Positions 7,429-15,693 of a stretch of 41,146 nt of DNA are shown piece after piece (within the stretch, counting starts at the first letter, position 1; each line of letters begins with the position of its first letter). Under the pieces are notes generated by a model, which was not told where the DNA came from, made no database searches, and saw only the letters and a list, made by a program, of their open reading frames with translations. The DNA is from Lachnospiraceae bacterium (lineage in GTDB: Bacteria; Bacillota; Clostridia; Lachnospirales; Lachnospiraceae). Position numbers and translations under genes: made by a program. Where the stretch lies: assembly GCA_017938285.1 (NCBI GenBank), contig JAGBBW010000116.1, positions 1 to 41,146 of the forward strand. The letters run 5' to 3'.

Positions 7429-8799
7429 CTATCCAATAATAACCTTTCCTTCGGCATATGTTTTCTTTCCTTCATATTTCTTTGCATTAAATGCCAGTGC
7501 CATCGTAATCGGACCCAGACGTCCTAAATACATGGCAAGAATAATAATCCATTTTCCGGCAAGTGTTAAAGAACCGGTAAACCCTCTGGTCAGTCCCACC
7601 GTTGCCATGGCAGATGTAGCCTCAAACAAAATATCAATAAAACTTCCATCCTCCGTAATGGAAAGTGCCATGGCCACAGCCACCAGTGCCACAAAAAATA
7701 CCACTATCACTGCCACCGCCCTGCGGACATAATTATCTGAAATTTTCCGGTGGAATGCCCGCACTTCATCCGTACCCTTTACCGCTGCCATCATGGACAG
7801 AATCAGAATAATCATCGTAACCGTCTTCACACCACCGGCAGTACCCGACGGGGAGCCGCCAATAAACATGAGAATCAATGCCAGCAATGTGGAAGCCTCG
7901 GTCAGTCCCTCCTGTGGAACCGTCTGGAATCCTGCCGTACGCAGTGTCACCGACTCAAACAGGGATGCCATCACTTTATTTCCAAAAGAAAGCGTTCCGA
8001 TTGTCTGTGGATTGTGATATTCAAATAACAGAATCAGCAGTCCGCCTCCAAATACCAGTGCCAGCGTCATCACCAGCACCAGCTTGCTGTGTACCTTCAG
8101 CTTCCGGAACGTATCCCGCCAGAGAATTTCCTTTTTCTTTGCGCTTTTTATGACATCCAGCACATCCCACCATACCGGAAATCCCAGACCGCCAAGTACA
8201 ATCAGCAGCATGGTTGCCACATTGATGATTACATTAGTCTGGTATACCACAAAACCACTGCTTCCAATCGTATCAAGACCCGCATTACAAAAAGCGGATA
8301 CCGCATGGAAAACAGATTTCCAGATTCCCTCCAGAACACCAAACTCCGGAATAAATACAACACTGTACAATACAGCTCCCATTGCTTCTATCAGAAGAGT
8401 TCCCTTCACAATCCGTTTTGTCAGCTTTACCACACCGGCAATGGAATCCAGATTGTAGGAATCCTGAATCAGCATTCTCTCTTTCAATGTTATTTTTCTG
8501 CCCAGCATAAGCAGTACTGTTGTCGTAAACGTAATCACGCCCAGACCGCCAAACTGCATTAAAAACAGGATGATGACCTGTCCGAAATAATTCCACTGCT
8601 CCGCCATGACCACCGGCGTCAGTCCCGTCACGCAAAGAGATGTGGTCGCCACAAACAGGGCATCCACAAAAGAAATGCTCTGTCCTGCTTTCGAGGATAC
8701 CGGCAGCCACAGCAGAAATCCGCCCAGAAGAATGCCTGCAAGAAAACCAAGTACAATAATTCTGGTAGTTGTCATTTTGATATGTAACAATCGTTTCAT
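7429..8799 (-). CDS. TrkH/KtrB-family potassium uptake channel subunit
   Basis: The 456-residue integral membrane protein has the four M1-P-M2 repeats of the TrkH/KtrB/HKT superfamily. Selectivity-filter stretches are visible at TTSLCVTGLTPV (~50), SAFCNAGLDTIGS (~190), ESVTLRTAGFQTV (~285) and TSAMATVGLTRG (~395), each with the conserved central Gly. Short length and pairing with an RCK protein favour a Ktr-type, sodium-linked K+ uptake system. The ATG at 8799 is chosen because GGAG lies 7 nt upstream; the ATG two codons earlier is only 1 nt from it. It is the first gene of the trkH - RCK - SpoU operon, and a long hairpin lies in its upstream region. Confidence 0.92.
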   Translation of the reverse strand: MKRLLHIKMTTTRIIVLGFLAGILLGGFLLWLPVSSKAGQSISFVDALFVATTSLCVTGLTPVVMAEQWNYFGQVIILFLMQFGGLGVITFTTTVLLMLGRKITLKERMLIQDSYNLDSIAGVVKLTKRIVKGTLLIEAMGAVLYSVVFIPEFGVLEGIWKSVFHAVSAFCNAGLDTIGSSGFVVYQTNVIINVATMLLIVLGGLGFPVWWDVLDVIKSAKKKEILWRDTFRKLKVHSKLVLVMTLALVFGGGLLILLFEYHNPQTIGTLSFGNKVMASLFESVTLRTAGFQTVPQEGLTEASTLLALILMFIGGSPSGTAGGVKTVTMIILILSMMAAVKGTDEVRAFHRKISDNYVRRAVAVIVVFFVALVAVAMALSITEDGSFIDILFEATSAMATVGLTRGFTGSLTLAGKWIIILAMYLGRLGPITMALAFNAKKYEGKKTYAEGKVIIG

Positions 8800-8924
8800 T
8801 GTCATACTCCATTTCTATAGTATCTGAATGCTTACACCTGCTTTACATAGTAACACAAAACAAAGTCAACTGCAACAGGAGAACGTTTTTCCATTATTTT
8901 CCTTTGCTGTTTTTTTACCGGCTG

Positions 8925-9000
8925 CCTCTTATCGTATCCTTATGCCCTGCACAAGCAGACCATTACAACATAATGCAGCATACGTGGATACCATAAGAGG
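8925..9000. other. Strong unassigned hairpin upstream of trkH
   Basis: CCTCTTATCGTATCC (8925-8939) and GGATACCATAAGAGG (8986-9000) are 14/15 complementary. Inside them TATGC (8941-8945) pairs with GCATA (8978-8982) and CTGC-ACAA-GCAG forms a small loop (8947-8958). There is no adjacent T-run on either strand. Candidate roles are a structured leader of the potassium operon, an mRNA-processing or stability element, or a small palindromic repeat. It does not show the conserved blocks of the ydaO (c-di-AMP) riboswitch. Confidence 0.55.
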
Positions 9001-9024
9001 TGTGCAGGTTTTATGCAGCAGTTC

Positions 9025-9240
9025 CTATTTATCTTCCGGATTCACCGCAAGAGGCTGGAAATGATAGGAGTCATCATAGTTATTCCACTGCTCTTCTGTC
9101 ACTGCTGCCACAGGAACGGAACCGGTGCAGTCTGTAAACGAAGCGGCGTTGCCCAGTTCAAACGCCCTGTCCAGCTGCAGTTCCCTTTTTTTCTCCTGCA
9201 TGACTGCTTCCATAGTATGATTTTTCTGTTTTTCTTTCAT
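9025..9240 (-). CDS. Small acidic protein of unknown function
   Basis: A 71-residue frame begins at the ATG at 9240 with AGGA just upstream (a longer frame starts at 9273). It encodes a soluble, mildly acidic protein: a charged helical N-terminus (about 1-35), the ELGNAASFTDCTG segment, a VTEEQWNNYDDSY motif and an acidic tail. The composition is protein-like and resembles short Lachnospiraceae hypothetical proteins I remember, but no function is known to me. It lies about 225 bp upstream of trkH on the same strand, separated from it by the 8925-9000 hairpin, and its 5' end faces the promoter of the cobalamin riboswitch. Confidence 0.55.
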   Translation of the reverse strand: MKEKQKNHTMEAVMQEKKRELQLDRAFELGNAASFTDCTGSVPVAAVTEEQWNNYDDSYHFQPLAVNPEDK

Positions 9241-9324
9241 AAGTCCTGTTTCCTTTCCATCGATGCAAAACATTTCGCTTCCTGTTTAGTTTTTATACTT
9301 TTGCCTGAAATCATACAACTTTTG

Positions 9325-9353
9325 TTGAAAAAAAAAGAACAGCATGTTATACT
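9325..9353 (+). promoter_or_regulatory. Sigma-A-type promoter of the cobalamin riboswitch operon
   Basis: TTGAAA (9325-9330), a 17-nt spacer and TATACT (9348-9353), with an extended -10 TG at 9345-9346. Transcription would start near 9360, just before the riboswitch. Confidence 0.75.
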
Positions 9354-9364
9354 GATACCGTTTT

Positions 9365-9630
9365 GAGTGGTCTGCTTTTTATTTTTGTTCGCATAACTGA
9401 TGTGCCGGCAATGACAAAAACGCAGACATAATAGGGAAACAGGTGCAATTCCTGTACGGTCCCGCCGCTGTAAACGGAAAGCAGTCATCCACCATGTCAC
9501 TGGAGAACAATTGGAACCGGTTCTCTGGGAAGACGGAAGACTGTGTAATAAGTCACTTTGTAACTGTGACAGCACTGGACAGTTATGTTGTCTTATGGAA
9601 TCCGCAAGTCAGAAGACCTGCTCAGAACGA
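9365..9630 (+). ncRNA. Cobalamin (B12) riboswitch
   Basis: The leader contains the conserved core AATAGGGAAACAGGTG (about 9430-9445), TCCTGTACGGTCCCGCCGCTG, and the 3' B12-box-like AGTCAGAAGACCTGC (about 9608-9622). An outer helix GTCTGC (9370-9375) / GCAGAC (9422-9427) flanks the first domain. These are the diagnostic blocks of adenosylcobalamin-class aptamers. No intrinsic terminator follows; the RBS (AAGGAG, ~9657) is some 30 nt downstream, so control is more likely at translation, with cobalamin turning expression off. It precedes the DUF4430 and ECF S-component genes. Confidence 0.92.
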
Positions 9631-9672
9631 AATACACTCAACCACGAGGATTTGGTAAAGGAGAATTTTATT

Positions 9673-10068
9673 ATGAAAAACAACAAGAAAGTGGCACTGC
9701 TGGCATGTCTGTTTATTGTCATCGCTGCCGTATTTGGCGTGGCATTTTTTGCCCTGCGCCCAAACACAGAAGAAGGAAGCAAATCCTTCACCCTGGAGGT
9801 TATTTTAGCGGATGGTTCCTCCAAAGAACACAAACTATCCACGGATGCAGAGTATTTAGGCGAAGCACTGCTTGCCAAAAGACTCATCGAAGGAGATATG
9901 GGAGATTATGGTCTGTACATTAATACGGTTGATGGCGTAACTGCCAACAGTACAAATCAGGAATGGTGGTGTCTCACGGTAAACGGAGAAACCTGGATGT
10001 ACGGCGTAGACCAGACCCCGGTTACCGACGGGGAACACTATGAACTGACCTTAATGGTGGGATGGTAA
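9673..10068 (+). CDS. DUF4430 (transcobalamin C-terminal-like) membrane-anchored protein
   Basis: The 131-residue protein starts at the ATG at 9673 (AAGGAG about 10 nt upstream; earlier in-frame ATGs fall inside the riboswitch). It has a basic start and one hydrophobic segment (residues 7-27) that acts as signal anchor, then a DUF4430 domain (~38-131) with the hallmark YGLYINTVDGV, NQEWWCLTVNGE and YGVDQTPVTDGEHYEL motifs. DUF4430 is related to the beta domain of transcobalamin and intrinsic factor. A cobalamin riboswitch upstream and an overlapping ECF S-component gene (TAATG) downstream suggest it captures or presents a corrinoid at the cell surface. Ligand binding is inferred from regulation, not proven. 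Confidence 0.85.
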   Translation: MKNNKKVALLACLFIVIAAVFGVAFFALRPNTEEGSKSFTLEVILADGSSKEHKLSTDAEYLGEALLAKRLIEGDMGDYGLYINTVDGVTANSTNQEWWCLTVNGETWMYGVDQTPVTDGEHYELTLMVGW

Positions 10069-10571
10069 TGAAACTGACCGTAAAAGAGCTGGTACTGACT
10101 GCCCTGCTGTCTGCCTTGCTTTTAACATCCCAGGTTGCTCTGGCTGTACTGCCGAATATTGAAGTTGTTTCCCTTCTGGTTATCCTGTACACGCTGTTTT
10201 TTAAGAAAAAAACACTGTACATCATTTATATTTTTGCCATTCTGGAAGGTCTGGTTTACGGTTTCGGTACATGGTGGTTCATGTACCTGTACGTCTGGAC
10301 CATCCTGTGGGGAATTACAACACTGTTCAAAGAAGAAAAAAATCCCGTTATCTGGGCTTTTATCAGTGGCTTTTTCGGACTCCTGTTCGGCACACTCTGC
10401 TCGGTTCCATATTTTATTATTGGCGGAGTGAACATGGGACTTTCCTGGATAGCCGCAGGACTGATGGCGGATGTTATCCATGGTGTAGGAAATTTTGTTG
10501 TAACACTGGTACTTTTTAAACCATTATACACGGCATTTCAGAAAATTCACCACATATTTTATCAGACATAA
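10068..10571 (+). CDS. ECF transporter S component, probable cobalamin/corrinoid-specific
   Basis: This 167-residue protein has five to six membrane spans (about 6-26, 30-48, 52-75, 95-118, 120-140) and the short hydrophobic layout of substrate-binding S components of energy-coupling factor transporters, including an N-terminal helix with small residues (LTALLSALLLTSQVAL) that packs against the T component. No ECF A or T genes are adjacent, so it would use a shared group II energizing module. Its start overlaps the stop of the DUF4430 gene and both are behind a cobalamin riboswitch, pointing to B12 or a precursor as substrate (CbrT-like). The ATG at 10068 is chosen for GGTGGG 6 nt upstream. 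Confidence 0.85.
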   Translation: MKLTVKELVLTALLSALLLTSQVALAVLPNIEVVSLLVILYTLFFKKKTLYIIYIFAILEGLVYGFGTWWFMYLYVWTILWGITTLFKEEKNPVIWAFISGFFGLLFGTLCSVPYFIIGGVNMGLSWIAAGLMADVIHGVGNFVVTLVLFKPLYTAFQKIHHIFYQT

Positions 10572-10604
10572 TGGGAATTGTTTTTATGCATAATCCAGAA
10601 TAAA

Positions 10605-10640
10605 TCAGCCGCTGCCATGGGATTTCATGACAGCGGCTGA
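10605..10640. terminator. Bidirectional terminator between convergent genes
   Basis: TCAGCCGCTG (10605-10614) and CAGCGGCTGA (10631-10640) pair perfectly over ten bases. The downstream flank is CGTTACTTTT on the plus strand and TTTATTC on the minus strand. It separates the ECF gene from the convergent EAL gene. Confidence 0.75.
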
Positions 10641-10654
10641 CGTTACTTTTGGCT

Positions 10655-12709
10655 TTAATGCTCTTCCACTAAAAATACATAATACAGATCCGCATCATTT
10701 TCATTCTTCACCAGATGTCCATAATCCCGCACATACTTTACCTTTCCCTTCTGGGTAATAATACGGTATTTGACAAAATCCAGGTTGGAATCACTCTTTG
10801 CAATCTGCTCTATAATACTTCTGCTGACTTCCTGATAATCCTCTGGATGTACAATTCCTTTAAAGGAACCGCCCGTCAGTTCCAGAAACTCATTCAGCGT
10901 CTTGCAGTCAAAGATTTCCAACAGCATTTCATTGACACTGACCAGCTTTTCTGCCTCATCATTCGTATAAATGAAGAAGCCACCCGGAATCATGGAAAGA
11001 ATATTGTCCACACCAAAGGTATCCCTTGGATTTCCTTTAATCAGGCTGACCTCGCTGACCGTCCAGGTATCCTTTAAAAATTCTTTAAATTTTTCAAATT
11101 CCACCGGACGGGAATAAAAATAGCCCTGATGGTAATTTGCAGAATACTTTCCGATAAAGTCCTTGATTTCCTGGGTTTCCACACCCTCAAAACAGACATT
11201 TAAGCCCAGTCGTTTTGCACACTGTACCGTGGAATCCACCACAACACGGTTATTGCTCTTGTCCAGAATATGCAGAATAAAAGTCTGGTCAATCTTTACA
11301 CACGTAATCGGCAGATCGCACAGCAGATTGATGGTAGAATTTCCAGTACCATAGTCATCCAGGGCAATCTTAATATCATAACTTCGGAAAAATTCCAGCT
11401 GCTCCCTTAAATATTTCATATCCAGGTTACGGCAGCGTTCGGTCAGCTCCAGCTGAAGATTTGTCTTTGGAAAATCAAACTCTTCCAGTATATCAATAAC
11501 TGCCTGTTTAAACTCAGGCCGCTCCAACTGGCTGTAGGACATATTTACATTAATAAAAAATCCCGGAATGTCCACTAAAATTTCCCTGGTATCCTCAATA
11601 GCCTTACGCAGTACCCAGATACTCAGATCATAAAAACACGGATGGGACTCTAAATGCGGCACAAAACGTCCTGGTGACACTTCACCAAACACAGGGCTCC
11701 GCCAACGGATCAATGCTTCCGCACCGATAATTTTTCCTGTTACTGTAGATACAAACGGCTGGTAGCAGAGGTAAAAGCCTTCACAGTTATTGCGGATGCC
11801 GGATTTGATGGCATCCAAAAGCTCCAGCATTTTATAATTGGTTTCATGGGACTCATCATCAAAAATCACCATGTCGTAAGCGTCTTCATCCTTTGCCTTT
11901 TCCAGTGCGGACAGCAGGCAGGAGTACACCGTCTGGGAACTGACAGTATAATTTCTGGTATACAGGGCACCACCGCAGATTTCTATATTTATGGAAGTAC
12001 CATCCAGGGAAAAGCTCGCCATTTTTTCCCTGATCTGGCTGAATACCGTTTTGGCAAACTCCAGATCATTTTTCTTAAACAGAATTCCGAAACTGATTCC
12101 TTCCAGCCGGTATACCCTGCCGCAGTCTCCCACAATTTCCTTTATCATCTGGGCCGTCTCGTATAACGTCTTGCTGCCGAAATTATAACCATATAATGCG
12201 TTGATACTGCCAAACCGCCGGATTTCCAGTGCCACCAGAAGACATTCATGTTTTTCCTTTTTGGTCTGGCTGACATTTTTTAAAAAACTCTGGAACTTCG
12301 GCAGATCCGTAATGGCATCATTCGATTCCTCTCCCTGATGTACGGTAATGGAACCGGCAAAAATTAATGGTCTGCCCCCATCTCCAAGAATAATCTTTCC
12401 TTTCCCTGTACAGTGTACATACTCGCCCTTGGCATTCTTAATCTGGTAAGTCAGAAAAAATCCATCGCTTTTCATAGCAAAAGCATCGTCAACTTCCTTT
12501 TTCCAGCGTTCCAGATCTTCCGGATGCACCAAATTCCCAATAACCTCTGACGTATTCGTCAGATTTACCCCCGGCAGTCCGAAATAATCCACCGCATCCC
12601 TGGACCAGTTGGAAATACCTTTTGCAATATCCTCAATAAACACAAACTGCCCGTCCGGAACGTTGCTCACAATTTCAAATACTTTTGTACTGATATCCGC
12701 TTCCTGCAT
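10655..12709 (-). CDS. PAS - degenerate GGDEF - EAL - PAS cyclic-di-GMP phosphodiesterase
   Basis: This 684-residue soluble protein is predicted to hydrolyse cyclic di-GMP. An N-terminal PAS-like domain (~10-125) precedes a GGDEF fold (~130-290) in which the signature is replaced by LEGISF (~203), so it is catalytically dead and perhaps regulatory. The EAL domain (~300-545) keeps the key residues: EAL (331-333), NVN, the LTE glutamate, DDYGTG (451-456), KID and EGVE (508-511), so phosphodiesterase activity is likely. A C-terminal PAS_3-like domain (~560-684) is an unusual extra sensor. The ATG at 12709 has AGAGG 6 nt upstream; the longer frame adds only a basic tail without a site. A TTGCAG-17-TATAAT promoter lies about 125 nt upstream. 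Confidence 0.9.
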   Translation of the reverse strand: MQEADISTKVFEIVSNVPDGQFVFIEDIAKGISNWSRDAVDYFGLPGVNLTNTSEVIGNLVHPEDLERWKKEVDDAFAMKSDGFFLTYQIKNAKGEYVHCTGKGKIILGDGGRPLIFAGSITVHQGEESNDAITDLPKFQSFLKNVSQTKKEKHECLLVALEIRRFGSINALYGYNFGSKTLYETAQMIKEIVGDCGRVYRLEGISFGILFKKNDLEFAKTVFSQIREKMASFSLDGTSINIEICGGALYTRNYTVSSQTVYSCLLSALEKAKDEDAYDMVIFDDESHETNYKMLELLDAIKSGIRNNCEGFYLCYQPFVSTVTGKIIGAEALIRWRSPVFGEVSPGRFVPHLESHPCFYDLSIWVLRKAIEDTREILVDIPGFFINVNMSYSQLERPEFKQAVIDILEEFDFPKTNLQLELTERCRNLDMKYLREQLEFFRSYDIKIALDDYGTGNSTINLLCDLPITCVKIDQTFILHILDKSNNRVVVDSTVQCAKRLGLNVCFEGVETQEIKDFIGKYSANYHQGYFYSRPVEFEKFKEFLKDTWTVSEVSLIKGNPRDTFGVDNILSMIPGGFFIYTNDEAEKLVSVNEMLLEIFDCKTLNEFLELTGGSFKGIVHPEDYQEVSRSIIEQIAKSDSNLDFVKYRIITQKGKVKYVRDYGHLVKNENDADLYYVFLVEEH

Positions 12710-12840
12710 AAAAAACCTCTTTCTACTCTTTCTACTCTTTCTATATGCAGTCATAATCCATGAATTCTGCAATAGAAAGCCTTACATCCTTTCCTGCGTC
12801 ATAGTAACTGTTTCCTACCTTCACAATTACATATAGTTTA

Positions 12841-12869
12841 ATTATAGTACTACGGTCCTATTTCTGCAA
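12841..12869 (-). promoter_or_regulatory. Sigma-A promoter of the EAL gene
   Basis: On the minus strand TTGCAG (12864-12869), a 17-nt spacer and TATAAT (12841-12846). The predicted leader is about 125 nt. Confidence 0.7.
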
Positions 12870-12870
12870 G

Positions 12871-12900
12871 AAAAAAATCCCTCTTTCCGAGGGATTTTTT
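12871..12900 (-). terminator. Terminator of the GH127 gene
   Basis: AAAAATCCCTC pairs with GAGGGATTTTT around a TTTCC loop; the A and T flanks give a U-tract in either direction. It lies 10 bp past the GH127 stop and just upstream of the EAL promoter, insulating it. Confidence 0.9.
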
Positions 12901-12909
12901 ATACTTGTA

Positions 12910-15333
12910 TTATCGTTTCATTGTATACAGAAATTCACACAAGGCAGCAGACTCCGCCTGTTCTGTTCCTGCAAAGGAAAATGTTACCACTTCCTTCTCT
13001 TCTCCATACACCTGTTTCTTTTTTGCCAGTTCCAGTATGTTCTGCGGCACCGGAATCACTACTTCATAATATCCTTCCCTGCCGTTACTGTCCAGTACAC
13101 TCTCGTAAACCAGTTCTGTACCAGCGGTAATACGGATGGTTTTTCCATTATCCTTACTGTCAAACATGGCAAGCAGGTCTGTTCCTGCCACATCCACCAG
13201 CATGGTATAGGAAAAACTTCCGTTCTGCTTTGCATAGCGGCTCGTTCCATTTTCCGTAGTTCCAACCGAACCTTCCCCTGCTTCTGTCATCTGATGCAGT
13301 TCATCATTTTCATACTGGCCATAGCCCGGCTGGACGGTATCCAGGCGGCAGGTTTCCATCCACCGTTTTCTCTCGTCCCCTGTCTTTCCGGTACTCTGTG
13401 CATCGGTAAATGTAAAATAAATGCCATAGCGCTCTTTATGCTGGCGGTAATGGGTTACGTAAGATAATCTGGCATCCGTATCCTTTAAGGAAAATTTCAA
13501 TGTATCCGAAGAATTATCCCGTACCATATGGTCATTAATATGCTCCATAAACTCTGCCACCGTTGCCGTCTGTACTGTAAGGCTTTCGCTTTCCGAATCC
13601 AGATACTCTCTGGAAAGTACACGTTCCTTCGGAATGGTGACATCCACTCCTGTCACGGACTTTACCATTTCTTCCGTACCAAGCAGGGCACTAAGTACTA
13701 CCGGACCATATTTGAATGCATACGTATTTTCACCATCCGGCAGGGCATACGCACGGACATTCATTGGCAGGGTCAGACCGATTACCGTTCCTTCCGGAAA
13801 CTCTCCCGACAGAACCGCATAGCCGTTTCCGGTTCTGCAGGATTTTCTTTCTGCTCCCATAATGTCATACTGCTGTTCTCTGCCATTTACTGTAATAACG
13901 GCTTCTGCTGCCAGCCACTCCGGCAGACGCAGTGCCAGTGTTCCCTTTAACGCCCTGGTCAGAGTCAGGGTCACCTGCTCCGATTCCGGCATCGCTGCTT
14001 CCAGCTTTACACCAAATAATCCATAGGACAGTTCGGAAGAAAGGTACTGGTTTACCACCAGCATATTGTCTTTATAGAAATAAAAACTCTCTCCCAGCTT
14101 TGTGAAATTTTCCATACCGGAGCCGGTACAGCACCAGAACTTCGTAAACGGCTCTCCATACACCTTGAAGTAACCGCTTGCCATTGGCTGGAAGTAAGTA
14201 CTCATACCGGTTTCCGGATTCTGGGAGGACAAAATAGAGTTAATATACGTGTTCTCATACCAGTCCGCATATTTCACATCCCCGGTAATCCCAAACAACA
14301 ACTTTGTCATTTTCAGCATATTGTAGGAATTGCAGGTTTCACAGTTGCAGTTGGTACGCTCTCCATCCAGCACATTATCCAGTCCAAAATGTTCCCACTC
14401 ACTGTTACCGCCGGTAATGTAGGAATGATTTTCTGTTACCATGGTCCAGAAGCGTTCCGCATACGCCAGATACTGTGCTTCCCCACAGACCACAAACCGT
14501 TTCAAAGCACCCATAAACTTTGGAATCGTTGTATTGGCATGAAGGTTGTTCAAGGCATTGTCTCCCGGCTTTGCCTGAAATACTCTGTCAAACAGTGCCG
14601 TCTGGTCAAAAGCATGGGCAGCTTCCAAATGCTCTGCCTTACCCGTCAGTAAATACACATCATACAGACAGTCATTCATACCACCGTATTCAATACCAAG
14701 CACCGTATTTCTCACGGCTTCACTCCAGGAGGAAGTTCTTCCATACACCCAGTCTGCCAGACGGGACGCCGTCTCTTTTGCCGCTGCAGCAATCGCTGCT
14801 ACCTGTGTTGTATCTGCCTCCACGGTCGTTGTCATATTGCCAAGGGACACCAGTCCTTCAAAAATTTTGTGCATGGTATACCATGGCACCCAGGCCTCTG
14901 TTGTAATATTGGTGCGGTTGTTTTCCACATGATCAAACTGCTGCTCCACATTCGCTTTGTCCATGATTGTCGCACCAAATAAAAATCCCGTGCCGAGTGC
15001 CTCCTGACATTCCTGTAAGCCAAAGGTCAGTCTTTCTAAAATACCAAGCAGACATTCCCTGTCATCTGCTGTGGCATTCGCTGACTCATACGCATGTACA
15101 CAGGCCGTAATATAATGCCCCAGTGTATGGCCTCCAATCAGGGAAGTTTCCCAGCCCGGGTATCTGGTGCCCCCCTGTAAATCAAGTCCGGCAGTCTCCC
15201 GGAAACCTGCCAGAAGTTTATCTGTGTTAAAAGAGGTCAGATACGCAACCTCTTTGTCATACGCATTTAATAAATAAGCATCGGTGACTGCCACTGCAGA
15301 CAGTGGAAATGCGGATAAATTTTTGAACTCCAT
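12910..15333 (-). CDS. Glycoside hydrolase family 127 protein (beta-L-arabinofuranosidase-like)
   Basis: The 807-residue protein belongs to GH127 (formerly DUF1680), zinc-dependent retaining enzymes that release beta-L-arabinofuranose from plant glycans and use a Cys nucleophile. The (alpha/alpha)6 barrel (~10-420) carries ETSLIGGHTLGHY, the zinc/catalytic residues E332-x-C334 in NCNCETCNS, the C401-C402 pair in FWCCTGSGMENF (first Cys the likely nucleophile) and an acid/base Glu probably in WEHF (~314), matching the order in Bifidobacterium HypBA1. Beta-sandwich domains follow, with a C-terminal extension (~600-807) ending in a carbohydrate-binding-like module. No signal peptide, so it is cytoplasmic and acts on imported oligosaccharides. 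Start at 15333 has AGAGGGG about 10 nt upstream. It is divergent from an AraC regulator. Confidence 0.88.
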   Translation of the reverse strand: MEFKNLSAFPLSAVAVTDAYLLNAYDKEVAYLTSFNTDKLLAGFRETAGLDLQGGTRYPGWETSLIGGHTLGHYITACVHAYESANATADDRECLLGILERLTFGLQECQEALGTGFLFGATIMDKANVEQQFDHVENNRTNITTEAWVPWYTMHKIFEGLVSLGNMTTTVEADTTQVAAIAAAAKETASRLADWVYGRTSSWSEAVRNTVLGIEYGGMNDCLYDVYLLTGKAEHLEAAHAFDQTALFDRVFQAKPGDNALNNLHANTTIPKFMGALKRFVVCGEAQYLAYAERFWTMVTENHSYITGGNSEWEHFGLDNVLDGERTNCNCETCNSYNMLKMTKLLFGITGDVKYADWYENTYINSILSSQNPETGMSTYFQPMASGYFKVYGEPFTKFWCCTGSGMENFTKLGESFYFYKDNMLVVNQYLSSELSYGLFGVKLEAAMPESEQVTLTLTRALKGTLALRLPEWLAAEAVITVNGREQQYDIMGAERKSCRTGNGYAVLSGEFPEGTVIGLTLPMNVRAYALPDGENTYAFKYGPVVLSALLGTEEMVKSVTGVDVTIPKERVLSREYLDSESESLTVQTATVAEFMEHINDHMVRDNSSDTLKFSLKDTDARLSYVTHYRQHKERYGIYFTFTDAQSTGKTGDERKRWMETCRLDTVQPGYGQYENDELHQMTEAGEGSVGTTENGTSRYAKQNGSFSYTMLVDVAGTDLLAMFDSKDNGKTIRITAGTELVYESVLDSNGREGYYEVVIPVPQNILELAKKKQVYGEEKEVVTFSFAGTEQAESAALCEFLYTMKR

Positions 15334-15379
15334 CTTTGTATACCCCTCTCTTTTTTTCTTTCCTGTAACCATTACAATA

Positions 15380-15624
15380 TTACTGTTCACACGGAACTTT
15401 TACACAATTGCGGATAGTAGTTTTTGGAGAGAAAAATATCCAAATGTCCGACATCTCTGACACAACTGTACGTTTTTGGCGAACATAGCCGTACATTTCC
15501 TGGTGCGTAGCAATCACTTTTATCGGCATGTTCGACAAGAACGAACTGTTGTAGGAAGAGCCAGGCGGACATGGATATTTTCTCACCAAAAACTACCAGA
15601 ACCGTAAAATAGTGTGAACAGTAA
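15380..15624. repeat. 245-bp imperfect palindromic repeat element
   Basis: The two ends are inverted copies. TTACTGTTCACAC at 15380 matches the complement of GTGTGAACAGTAA at 15612-15624. Further in, GTAGTTTTTGG-GAGAAAA-TATCC-ATGTCCG on the left (about 15417-15450) matches the complement of the right arm (about 15565-15597) with a few indels. Arms are about 65-70 bp, the centre about 110 bp. Two overlapping minus-strand frames of 60-69 codons inside it are low-value by-products of the repeat. It resembles a MITE-like or large stem-loop intergenic repeat; no transposase is present and no target-site duplication is obvious. Confidence 0.75.
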
Positions 15625-15664
15625 CATTATAATTTATTGCACAAAAATAAGCCATTCCCAAAGG

Positions 15665-15693
15665 TTGTATTAGGTGTAAAAAGGTTGTATAAT
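15665..15693 (+). promoter_or_regulatory. Promoter of the AraC-family regulator with AAGGTTGTAT direct repeats
   Basis: TTGTAT (15665-15670), 17-nt spacer, TATAAT (15688-15693). AAGGTTGTAT occurs twice exactly 20 bp apart (15661-15670, 15681-15690), flanking the spacer. Two helical turns is the spacing expected for tandem half-sites of an AraC-type regulator, so autoregulation is possible. Confidence 0.6.

Noticed and set aside
8806-9024. c-di-AMP (ydaO) riboswitch upstream of the potassium operon
   Set aside because: Expected by analogy with ktr genes, but the conserved blocks of that aptamer are not visible; only an unrelated long hairpin is.
9440-9672. Upstream in-frame starts for the DUF4430 gene
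   Set aside because: They fall inside the riboswitch aptamer and would add a non-secretory N-terminus before the signal anchor.
15380-15589. Minus-strand frames of 60-69 codons within the palindromic element
   Set aside because: They lie entirely inside the inverted repeat, overlap each other in different frames, have no convincing ribosome binding site, and the longer has no domain that I recognise.
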